Of a stretch of DNA of 64,000 bases, positions 26,147 through 34,494 are shown one piece after another. The stretch covers positions 1-64,000 of the forward strand of contig NZ_JAKSXN010000008.1 in assembly GCF_022427145.1 (NCBI RefSeq), read 5' to 3'. The notes below the pieces were generated by a model, which was not told where the DNA came from, did not search any database, and saw only the letters and a program-made list of their open reading frames with translations. The stretch comes from Paenibacillus timonensis. GTDB taxonomy: Bacteria > Bacillota > Bacilli > Paenibacillales > Paenibacillaceae. The translations under genes were made by a program, and so were the position numbers. Each line of letters begins with the position of its first letter. The first letter of the stretch is position 1.

Positions 26147-26281
26147 CGCAATTCCCTCCATTTCGAGTGTGAAATATTATAATTTTGAGGTTGATGGAAT
26201 TCGTATTTTGATCTAAATATATGAGATAAAATGAGATTTGTCAGTATGATTTTTCGAAAAAAGAAGGAGGATTGCTTTGCG

Positions 26282-28255
26282 ATGAACATGGCCGGGCAAA
26301 TGCCGCGATCCGAGCGGGTTGCGCTGAACCGGGTGAAAATCCGCGACGAGTTTTGGAGTTACTATATCAAATTGGTTAAGGATGTGGTCGTCCCTTATCA
26401 ATGGGAGGCGTTAAACGACCGGGTGAAAGGGGCGGAACCCAGCGGTGCGGTACGCAACTTTCAGATTGCCGCGGGTCTGACCCAAGGCGAATATTACGGG
26501 CTGGTGTTCCAGGACAGCGATTTGGCCAAATGGCTGGAAGCGGCGGCTTATCTTTTGGAAGCGGATGCAAACCCGGAGCTGGCGGCCATTGCCGACGGGT
26601 TGATCGATACCATCGCCATGGCCCAGCGGGATGACGGGTATTTGAACACGTATTTCATCCTGAAGGAGCCGGACAAGCGCTGGACGAACCTGACGGAATG
26701 CCATGAGCTGTATTGCGCGGGACATTTGATCGAAGCGGGAGTCGCCTATTACCGGGCCACGGGAAAAAGAAAGCTGCTGGACGTGGTCGCGAAATTCGCG
26801 GATTACATCGACACCGTGTTTGGCACCGAACCCGGTAAGCTGGCCGGCTACGACGGCCATCAGGAAATCGAGCTGGCGCTCGTGAAGCTGTACGAGGCGA
26901 CCGGACAGGAGCGGTATTTGCGGTTAAGCCGATATTTCCTCGATCAGCGGGGGCAGCAACCGTTCTTTTTCGAGGAGGAGCTGAAGCGGCGTGGCGGTAA
27001 AACGCACTGGCCGGGGAGCAGCGAGCACGTTGACCTGGCATACCACCAGGCGCATCTGCCGGTACGGGAACAGGAGACCGCCGTGGGTCATGCCGTCCGT
27101 CTCCTGTACATGTTGACCGGGATGGCCGACGTGGCGGCGCTGACCGGGGACGAGTCCTTGCTGGCCGCCTGCCGCAAGCTTTGGGACAACATCGCCGGCA
27201 AACAGATGTACATCACCGGCGGGGTAGGCTCCATGCCGCAAGGCGAGGCGTTCTCGTTCGATTACGATCTGCCGAACGATACGGTATATGCGGAGACCTG
27301 CGCTTCGATCGGGTTGATCTTCTTCGCCCAGCGGATGCTGCGGATCTCGCCGGAATCGAGATATGCCGACGTCATGGAGCGGGCCTTGTATAATACCGTC
27401 GTCGGCGGGATGGCCCGGGACGGCAAGCATTTCTTCTACGTAAATCCGCTGGAGGTGGACCCGAAGGCGTGCGGAGGGGCAAATCATAAGTTTGACCATA
27501 TCAAACCGGTCCGCCAAGAATGGTTCGGCTGCGCCTGCTGCCCGCCGAATATCGCCCGGCTGCTGGCTTCGCTGGGCGAATACATTTATACGGTCCAGGG
27601 GGACACGGTGTACACCCATCTCTATATCGGCGGGGAAGCCGAATTGCAGACCCGCGGCGGCAAGGTGAAGCTGACCCAAACGACCAACTACCCTTGGGAC
27701 GGTACCGTGCGTTTGGAAGTGGAGCCGGAAGGTGAGGGCAACTTAACGCTGGCGCTGCGGCTGCCGGATTGGTGCCCGGAAGCGGGCTTCCAGGTGAATG
27801 GGGAAGTCGTGGCACTTGAAGGGGCGTTGCTCCAGGACGGCTATATCCGGCTGCAGCGGCAATGGAGTGCGGGGGACATCGTGGAACTTACGCTGGCGAT
27901 GCCGGTGACGCGCATGTACAGCCACCCGCTCGTGCGGGCGAACGCCGGGAAAGTGGCCTTGCAACGCGGCCCGCTCGTATACTGCCTGGAGCAGGCCGAC
28001 AATGGAGCGAACCTGCACGAGTTGGTCCTGCCTCGGGAGGCGGAGCTTCGGGCCGAACGCGAGGCCGATCTGCTTGGCGGCGTCGTCACCGTACAGGCTG
28101 AGGCAATCCGCCTCGCCGGATCGGACTGGGAAGGCGGGTTGTACAGTTCGTCGGCGCATCTGTCGGAGCAAGCGGCGGCGGTCAAGTTCATCCCGTATTA
28201 CGCCTGGGCCAACCGCGGCGAAGGGGAAATGACGGTATGGGTGCGCGAACGGTAG
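26282..28255 (+). CDS. GH127 beta-L-arabinofuranosidase family enzyme
   Basis: A 657-residue glycoside hydrolase of family 127 (HypBA1-like), with an (alpha/alpha)6 barrel followed by beta-sandwich domains. The zinc and catalytic residues characteristic of the family are present: E338 and C340 in YAETCAS and C419-C420 in FGCACCPPN, where the last cysteine acts as nucleophile. No signal peptide, so it acts inside the cell on imported arabinofuranosides. ATG 26282 follows AAGGAGG; an in-frame upstream extension has no ribosome site. An AraC regulator is divergent. Confidence 0.9.
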   Translation: MNMAGQMPRSERVALNRVKIRDEFWSYYIKLVKDVVVPYQWEALNDRVKGAEPSGAVRNFQIAAGLTQGEYYGLVFQDSDLAKWLEAAAYLLEADANPELAAIADGLIDTIAMAQRDDGYLNTYFILKEPDKRWTNLTECHELYCAGHLIEAGVAYYRATGKRKLLDVVAKFADYIDTVFGTEPGKLAGYDGHQEIELALVKLYEATGQERYLRLSRYFLDQRGQQPFFFEEELKRRGGKTHWPGSSEHVDLAYHQAHLPVREQETAVGHAVRLLYMLTGMADVAALTGDESLLAACRKLWDNIAGKQMYITGGVGSMPQGEAFSFDYDLPNDTVYAETCASIGLIFFAQRMLRISPESRYADVMERALYNTVVGGMARDGKHFFYVNPLEVDPKACGGANHKFDHIKPVRQEWFGCACCPPNIARLLASLGEYIYTVQGDTVYTHLYIGGEAELQTRGGKVKLTQTTNYPWDGTVRLEVEPEGEGNLTLALRLPDWCPEAGFQVNGEVVALEGALLQDGYIRLQRQWSAGDIVELTLAMPVTRMYSHPLVRANAGKVALQRGPLVYCLEQADNGANLHELVLPREAELRAEREADLLGGVVTVQAEAIRLAGSDWEGGLYSSSAHLSEQAAAVKFIPYYAWANRGEGEMTVWVRER

Positions 28256-28297
28256 AATGATAGGTTGCGGATTTTGGCATCCGGTTCAACAGGGAGG

Positions 28298-29527
28298 TCA
28301 CTGAACCTTCCACAGGCGGGTCCGCACGTAAACGGCCAACGCGACCAGATTCCATGCCGCGCAGGCCGCAAAAATGACGCTTGCGCCCCACCAGGCGATC
28401 ACCCAGCCGGAGGCGTAGACGGCGATCGGCATGCCGATGCGGAAGCAGGTCCCGGTGATTCCGGTGATCCGGCCCATGAGCGAGGCCGGCGTCTGCTCCT
28501 GACGGAACGCGTACACCGACACGCTGTACAGGGTGGCGGCAAATCCGCATAAGAACAGGGCGGCGGCAAACATCCCAATTCCATCGGTGAGAAACAGCAG
28601 AAAATAAGCGAGGGCGTTCAGCAGGATGGAGACTCCAAACACTTTGCCGAGCCCCCAGGCCTGTCTCAGCCGGCTCAAAAGCAGGCTTCCGGCCAGACCG
28701 CCGGCTCCCGAAGCGGAGAGTACGACGGCCAGCAGGGACGAGGACAACCGCAGGTCGTCCTTGGCGAAGTAGATCGCCGTGGTGTTGATCACGGTATAGG
28801 TACAGTTCAAAAAGACGACGAACACGGTCATCAGCATGAGCGGCTTATTGGCGCAAAAAGCGTGCCACCCCTCCAGAAACTCCGCGGCGAACTTGGTTTG
28901 CCGCGGGGTTTCTTTTTCCCCGGTCAAATTCAGCTTTGTGAACAATCCCATGCAGATCAGGTAACATGCCGACGTGATGAGCAGTCCGTCGGAGACGTCG
29001 GACAACATCAGGATCAGGCCGGACAAGGCCGGGCCCATAATACCGACGAAGGTTTCGGCGAAGCTCAGCTTGGCATTGGCGGCCGTCAACTCTTGGTTCG
29101 GGACGCTCAGCTTGATGAGGCTGACTTCGGCGTTGAAATACCCGTAACTTAGCGTCATCAGCAAGAAGCCGATCGCATAATAGACCGGCAGCATATGGAC
29201 CCCGCTCCTGAACAAAAAGGCGAAGGCCAGGAGCAGGATGGCCTGAAGTCCGATCATCCAAAGGACCCAGCGTTTTTTGTTCACGCGGTCCACGAAGACG
29301 CCGATGAAGATGGCGAAGAAGAAATTGGGCAGCAGCTCCGCGGTTTTCATGCTGGACATGGCCACGGAGGAATGGGTGATATCGTAAATCATCAGCGGAA
29401 GAATGATTTCGTACAGTTTCCCTCCGAAGGTGAGCAGCACCACGCTGGTTAAAATGATCGCGAAGGAGCGGCGATGGCGCAGGTTCGGAGCGGATTCGGC
29501 GTTGGACATAGCTAGTTCGGTTTCCAT
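28298..29527 (-). CDS. MFS transporter, EntS-like exporter group
   Basis: A 409-residue protein with about twelve membrane helices and the MFS loop FVDRVNKKRWVLW between helices 2 and 3. The overall pattern is that of the MFS_3 branch that includes enterobactin and macrolide exporters. GGAGG lies ten bases before the ATG. It converges on the GH127 gene with only 42 bp between them, so functional linkage is unproven. Substrate unknown. Confidence 0.8.
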   Translation of the reverse strand: METELAMSNAESAPNLRHRRSFAIILTSVVLLTFGGKLYEIILPLMIYDITHSSVAMSSMKTAELLPNFFFAIFIGVFVDRVNKKRWVLWMIGLQAILLLAFAFLFRSGVHMLPVYYAIGFLLMTLSYGYFNAEVSLIKLSVPNQELTAANAKLSFAETFVGIMGPALSGLILMLSDVSDGLLITSACYLICMGLFTKLNLTGEKETPRQTKFAAEFLEGWHAFCANKPLMLMTVFVVFLNCTYTVINTTAIYFAKDDLRLSSSLLAVVLSASGAGGLAGSLLLSRLRQAWGLGKVFGVSILLNALAYFLLFLTDGIGMFAAALFLCGFAATLYSVSVYAFRQEQTPASLMGRITGITGTCFRIGMPIAVYASGWVIAWWGASVIFAACAAWNLVALAVYVRTRLWKVQ

Positions 29528-29758
29528 GGTTGGGTTGCCTCCAGGTCATCAGCATCATCGATAATGGCGTGTTTACGCACAAGCTCATTGTAACGCGAGG
29601 CGGGTGCGTTAAAAACGGTAGAGATCAAGCGGGTCTATTTCATCTTTTTCAGGGGCCGGATCAGGGCGGAGTTCGCCCCGAAAGCGTTGTGACAAGTGCC
29701 CAAACGCCCGCATATGATACCCAAGATGATTAACTTTTGGCAAAGGAGAGGGCGGCTC

Positions 29759-32700
29759 TTGAAAAGACAAAAACCAGCGAGACCCAGTAGACCGAGGAAA
29801 TCGCTCTATTTCGTAGACAACCCGGAAATGAACGAATTAACGCTGTTGGAGGAACGAAAGGTTTCGTCGCAATCCGAGGAGAAGGAGCTTCGGCTTCATG
29901 AAACCGCAGCGCCCATTCTGCCGGAACAAGGCAAAGAGATCCCGCTGACGGCAGCAGTTGAGGCCGGGCCGGAGCATGAGAATCTTGACGGGACTCGGGC
30001 GTTGCAGGAACTGCTAAGCGAAAAAGCAGCACCAAACCAGGAACAAGGCATTATTTATACCGACGATATCATCGATGAGGCCGTAACCCGGGAGAAAATC
30101 GCCCCGTTCACGATCGACGCTTCGCGGATCATGCGGGGGACGATCGACACGGCTTGGATCGCCGATTACGCCGTGGAAAACATCAAGCTGGCCGACCGGG
30201 CGGTGACCTCCTCCAAGATCGCTCCTTCCTCGGTGAACGGCAGCCATCTGGTGGACGGCTCGATTGAGGGGCGGACGATCCGGGATCACTCCATTGGCGG
30301 GGAGAAGCTGGTCGACGGCAGCATTACCCCGGAGAAGCTGGCCGATCGGGTGATCACCGGGGAGAAGCTGGCGGAGGGAGCGGTGGAGAGCCGCCATCTG
30401 TCGGAATGGATCGTGACGGCTGATCTGCTGCAGGACCAAGCTGTCACGGGGGATAAGATCCGCAGCGGGGCCGTGAACGCACAGCATCTGGCCAACGGAG
30501 CGGTGGACACTTCCAAGCTCGGGGACGCCTCCGTGACAACGTCCAAGCTGCGCGATCGCTCCGTGACGGGGGATAAATTGGCGGAGGGTACGGTGGAAAG
30601 CCGCCATTTAGCGGATCAGTCCATCATTTCGCGCCATCTGGCTCCCGGTTTGATCGGCAGAGAACTGCTGGCCTGGTCCAGCGTTGGGGCGGAGCAACTG
30701 CAGGAAGGCAGCGTGACGTCGGCCCACTTGAGCGGGGCCGTGATTGAGCCCCGTCATCTTTCGCCAGGGGCGGTGGGCAGCGAGCATATCCAACCGGGCA
30801 GCATCGGACAGGAGCATATCGCCGACAGGGAAGTCAAGGCCCGCCATCTTGCCGATAAATCGATTCCCTCCACGAAGCTGGCTGACCAGTCGGTGGGCAC
30901 CTCGCACATCATCGAGCAGGCGGTGACTTCATCCAAAATCGCCGATCAAAGCGTGTTGCCGGGGAAAATCGCCGACGAAGCCGTATTAACCCGGCATCTG
31001 GCCAAAGGGGCCGTCCAATCGCCGCAGCTCGCTCGGGGGGCGGTTACGAGCCTGCACCTGACCGAAGGAGCGGTGCAAAGCGGACATCTTGTGCAGGAAG
31101 CGGTGCAGGAATGGCATTTAGCCGATGCTGCGGTAACCCGGGAGAAGCTGGCGTACGCCGAGGTGACTGCGGAGCATCTGGCGGATGAGTCCGTTTCGGC
31201 GGATCATCTGCAGCCGGATAGCGTCACGGCCGAGAAACTGGCTAAAGCCAGCGTAACGAGCCGGGCGATCGCTCCGGGCGCAGTGACGGAGGCGGCCATC
31301 GGAGCCCAGCAAATCACGGCTGAGCATCTGGGGCTAGGCATCGTGCAAACCCGGCATTTGGCTACCGGCTCGGTCAACCGCGGGCAAATCGGGGCCGGTG
31401 CCGTTCGGGAGGAGCACTTAGGCGTGGGCGTCGTCTTCTCGCCGCATCTCCAAGATTACGCAGTCACCAGCTTAAAGTTGTCGCCGGAAAGCGTAACGAC
31501 GGATAAACTCGGCGATCTGGCGGTGACGGCCGCGAAGCTGGCGGTGAGCAGCGTGACCGGGCCAAAGCTGGCTGCGCAAGCCGTGGACGCCGGGCACTTG
31601 GCCCCCGGTGCCGTTGGGCCTGCTGCGCTGGCGGAAGGCGCCGTGCAAGCCAGCCATCTGGCCGAAGGGGCGGTACAAGGTGCGCATTTGGCCGAAGGCA
31701 GTGTGACGGGACGACATCTCGGCGAAGCTGAGGTGGATGCTCGTCATATCGCCGCCGAGGCGATTGATGCCGGGCATTTGTCCGCCGCGCTGCGGCAAAA
31801 CGGAGTGCTGCCCGAGGAAGGCATCGGCGGGGAGGACCTGCAGCCCGCATCCGTCACAAGCCGGCATCTTCAGGCTGGCGCGGTCGGTTCCGAAGCACTG
31901 GGCGAGCGGGTGGTCGGCAGCACGCATCTTCAGGCCGGTGCGGTGCAAAGCGGTCATCTGGCGAATGGGGCAATCCAAAGCCAGCATCTGGTCAAGGATG
32001 CGGTACAGAGCGTGCATTTGGCCAAAGGCGGCGTGACGGAACACCACCTCGGCGAAGCCGTGGTCCACTCCCGCCATATCGCCGCCAAGGCGATCGATGC
32101 CGGGCATTTGTCTGCCGAATTGCGGCAGAGCGGGGTGCTTCCCGAAGCCGGCATCCGCGGGGAGGACCTGCAGCCGGGATCCATCACAAGCCAGCATCTC
32201 CATTCCGGTGCGGTCGGTGCGGATGCGTTAGGCGAGCAGGTGGTCGGCAGCGCACATCTCCAGGAAGAGGCAGTGCAGAGCAGCCATCTGGCGAACGAGG
32301 CGGTCCAAAGCCGGCATCTGGCCGAAGATGCGGTACAGGGCGAGCATTTGGCTAAAGGCAGCGTGACGGACCGTCACCTCGGAGTAGCGGTGATCGGCTC
32401 ATACCATATCGCGGCCGAAACGATCAGCGCGGCACATATGACCCCAGCGCTGCGGCAAAGCGGACTGCTGCCCGCCGGGGGGATCGACGGGGAGTCCCTG
32501 CAGCCGGCATCCATCACGAGCCGGCACCTGCAAACCGGCGCGGTTAGCGCCGATGCGCTGGGCGAGCGGGTGGTCGGCAGCGCTCATTTACAGACCGGTG
32601 CGGTGCAAAGCGGGCATCTGGCAGAGGCGTCCGTCCAAGGCCAGCACTTGGCTGCAGGTACGGTGCAGAGCGAGCACTTGGCCGAGGGCAGCGTCGAGTC

Positions 32701-34138
32701 CCGGCATCTTGGAGATGCAGTGGTAGACGGCCGCCATCTTGTTCCCGAAGCCGTAAATATCCGGCACCTGTCTGCTGAGCTGCAACAACGCGGTCTGCTG
32801 CCCTCAGCCGGCATCAGCGGGGAAGCATTGCAACCGGCATCCATTACAAACCGGCACCTGCAAGTCGGCGCGGTTAACGCCATCGCGCTGGGAGAGCAGG
32901 CGGTCAGCAGCGGCCATTTGCAGAGCGGTTCCGTGTATAATCGCCATCTCGCCGATGCGTCCGTCCAAAGCCGGAACCTGACCGAAGGCGCGGTGCAAAG
33001 CGATCATTTGGCCGAAGGCAGCGTCGAGTCCCGGCACCTCGGGGAGTCCGTGGTGGAAACCTCGCATCTTGCTCCCGGAGCCGTGAATGCCTTGCATTTG
33101 TCTACCGAGCTGCAGCAACACGGCCTGTTGCCGGCAGCCGGCATCGGCGGGGAGAACCTGCAGACCGCGACCATTACTAGCCGGCATCTGCAAGCCGGCG
33201 CGGTTAACGCCATCGCGCTGGGCGAGCAAGCGGTTGGCAGCGGCCATCTGAAGGCCGGTTCCGTGCAAAGCAGCCATCTGGCGGATGCGTCCGTTCAAGG
33301 ACGCCACTTGGCAAATGGCGCAGTGCAAAGCAGACATTTAGCCGCGGGCAGCGTATCGGCCCGCCATCTCGGCGAAGCCGCCGTAGGCTCCAGCCAACTG
33401 CAGGCGGATTCCGTGCAAAGCGACCATCTGGCGGACTCGGCCATCCAAAACCGTCACTTGGGCGAGGAAATCGTGCAGGGGGCAAATTTGGCGGCCGAAA
33501 GCGTGGAGTCCCGGCATCTTAGCGATGCGGCGGTGAATGCCCACCATATCTCCCTCGAAGCCGTAAATGTATGGCATATGTCCGCTGAGATCCAGCAGAA
33601 CGGTCTGCTTCCCGAGGAAGGCCTTGGCGGCGATGACATTCAGCCGGCAGCCATCGGACGGGTGCATCTGCAGCCGGGCGCGGTGGACGCCGGAGCGTTG
33701 GCCCAGGGTGCGGTTGGGGCCGATCATCTTCAGGAAGGGGTCGTCGGGAACGTTCACCTGGCACCGGAAGCGGTAGGCAGCGGCCAATTGGCCGACGAGG
33801 CCGTCGGTACCCGCCATCTGCAACCGGGTTCCGTCGGGGTAGGGCAATTAAGCTTTGCTCCGGTTCAAACGGGGTCGGGACAGCCGGCCGAACTGCAATT
33901 CGGGATGGCCGCGTTTCTGCTGAAGCATCAAGAGGTGGAGACCACGGTAACGATCGGCTTCGAATCGCCGTTCAAGTCTTCCAACTACGTAGTCGTGGCA
34001 ATGACCAACCATACCGCGTATTCCGCTTCGCTGAAAGAGCAGTCGGCCGAATCGGCCGTGATCACGATCTCCAAGCTGAAGGACAGCAATGTTAATTACG
34101 GATTTGTGACGTGGATCGCGATCGGCAGTACGATGTAG
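29759..34138 (+). CDS. Giant decapeptide-repeat protein, surface or fibre-like
   Basis: A protein of about 1459 residues. TTG 29759 has AAAGGAGAG ten bases upstream; earlier in-frame ATGs have none. The N-terminal 100 residues are basic then acidic and lack a clear signal peptide. Roughly 125 strictly ten-residue repeats follow, consensus (A/S)V-x-(S/T)-x-(H/K)-L-A-x-G. From 31781 on they form 110-residue blocks opening with LSAELRQSGVLP. A C-terminal domain of about 90 residues ends NYGFVTWIAIGST and resembles a receptor-binding or H-type lectin-like cap. Such repeats occur in phage tail fibres and in Paenibacillus proteins called WIAG-tail. Function is not established; a trimeric spore-coat or surface fibre is one possibility. 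Confidence 0.75.
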   Translation: MKRQKPARPSRPRKSLYFVDNPEMNELTLLEERKVSSQSEEKELRLHETAAPILPEQGKEIPLTAAVEAGPEHENLDGTRALQELLSEKAAPNQEQGIIYTDDIIDEAVTREKIAPFTIDASRIMRGTIDTAWIADYAVENIKLADRAVTSSKIAPSSVNGSHLVDGSIEGRTIRDHSIGGEKLVDGSITPEKLADRVITGEKLAEGAVESRHLSEWIVTADLLQDQAVTGDKIRSGAVNAQHLANGAVDTSKLGDASVTTSKLRDRSVTGDKLAEGTVESRHLADQSIISRHLAPGLIGRELLAWSSVGAEQLQEGSVTSAHLSGAVIEPRHLSPGAVGSEHIQPGSIGQEHIADREVKARHLADKSIPSTKLADQSVGTSHIIEQAVTSSKIADQSVLPGKIADEAVLTRHLAKGAVQSPQLARGAVTSLHLTEGAVQSGHLVQEAVQEWHLADAAVTREKLAYAEVTAEHLADESVSADHLQPDSVTAEKLAKASVTSRAIAPGAVTEAAIGAQQITAEHLGLGIVQTRHLATGSVNRGQIGAGAVREEHLGVGVVFSPHLQDYAVTSLKLSPESVTTDKLGDLAVTAAKLAVSSVTGPKLAAQAVDAGHLAPGAVGPAALAEGAVQASHLAEGAVQGAHLAEGSVTGRHLGEAEVDARHIAAEAIDAGHLSAALRQNGVLPEEGIGGEDLQPASVTSRHLQAGAVGSEALGERVVGSTHLQAGAVQSGHLANGAIQSQHLVKDAVQSVHLAKGGVTEHHLGEAVVHSRHIAAKAIDAGHLSAELRQSGVLPEAGIRGEDLQPGSITSQHLHSGAVGADALGEQVVGSAHLQEEAVQSSHLANEAVQSRHLAEDAVQGEHLAKGSVTDRHLGVAVIGSYHIAAETISAAHMTPALRQSGLLPAGGIDGESLQPASITSRHLQTGAVSADALGERVVGSAHLQTGAVQSGHLAEASVQGQHLAAGTVQSEHLAEGSVESRHLGDAVVDGRHLVPEAVNIRHLSAELQQRGLLPSAGISGEALQPASITNRHLQVGAVNAIALGEQAVSSGHLQSGSVYNRHLADASVQSRNLTEGAVQSDHLAEGSVESRHLGESVVETSHLAPGAVNALHLSTELQQHGLLPAAGIGGENLQTATITSRHLQAGAVNAIALGEQAVGSGHLKAGSVQSSHLADASVQGRHLANGAVQSRHLAAGSVSARHLGEAAVGSSQLQADSVQSDHLADSAIQNRHLGEEIVQGANLAAESVESRHLSDAAVNAHHISLEAVNVWHMSAEIQQNGLLPEEGLGGDDIQPAAIGRVHLQPGAVDAGALAQGAVGADHLQEGVVGNVHLAPEAVGSGQLADEAVGTRHLQPGSVGVGQLSFAPVQTGSGQPAELQFGMAAFLLKHQEVETTVTIGFESPFKSSNYVVVAMTNHTAYSASLKEQSAESAVITISKLKDSNVNYGFVTWIAIGSTM
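31781..33610 (+). repeat. 330-bp higher-order repeat inside the decapeptide gene
   Basis: The codons for SA(E/A)L(R/Q)Q recur at 31781, 32111, 32441, 32771 and 33101, exactly 330 bp apart, and again at 33581, 480 bp later. 330 bp is eleven decapeptides; 480 is sixteen. This shows unequal duplication in whole ten-codon steps without any loss of phase. Confidence 0.9.
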
Positions 34139-34151
34139 GACGTTTGTAATG

Positions 34152-34187
34152 AACCAGCCGCCGGATCATTCCGGCGGCTGGTTTTCT
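34152..34187 (+). terminator. Terminator of the decapeptide-repeat gene
   Basis: A perfect 14-bp stem (34152-34165 with 34170-34183, arms AACCAGCCGCCGGA and its complement) and a four-base loop, followed by TTTT. Confidence 0.93.
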
Positions 34188-34494
34188 GTGGCTGCGCCTT
34201 AGGTAACGTGACATATCTTTCAGGCTGTGTGATTTTGCGTACAGCTTTTTTGCGACAAATTACCTAGTATTTAATGGAAACCGGGCGCATCTATTTTTTT
34301 CACTGACATGTGAATTGATTCACGTTCGTGAGGGCGTTTCCGGATAGACATCGTGCAAGAGGGAGGGGCGCGATTGCTTGGAAAGCGTTTCATCGTTTCT
34401 GAGCAAAGTCGAATAACTCAGAGAAACACCATTTGAAGAAGCAGGTTATGTAAATTACATAGCTTGGTGAAATTCACAAGGGAGAGGATCGCAT
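34188..34494 (+). promoter_or_regulatory. Leader region of the FMN-binding surface protein
   Basis: About 300 bp with no gene. It contains a dyad GTGAATTGATTCAC (34309-34322), and further down GTTTCTGAG and CTCAGAGAAAC (about 34397-34430) can form a bulged hairpin in the 5' leader. I recognise no known riboswitch here. Confidence 0.3.

Noticed and set aside
29759-34138. Part of a prophage, because the repeats resemble tail fibres
   Set aside because: No capsid, tail, lysis or integrase gene lies nearby; the neighbours are ordinary chromosomal genes.
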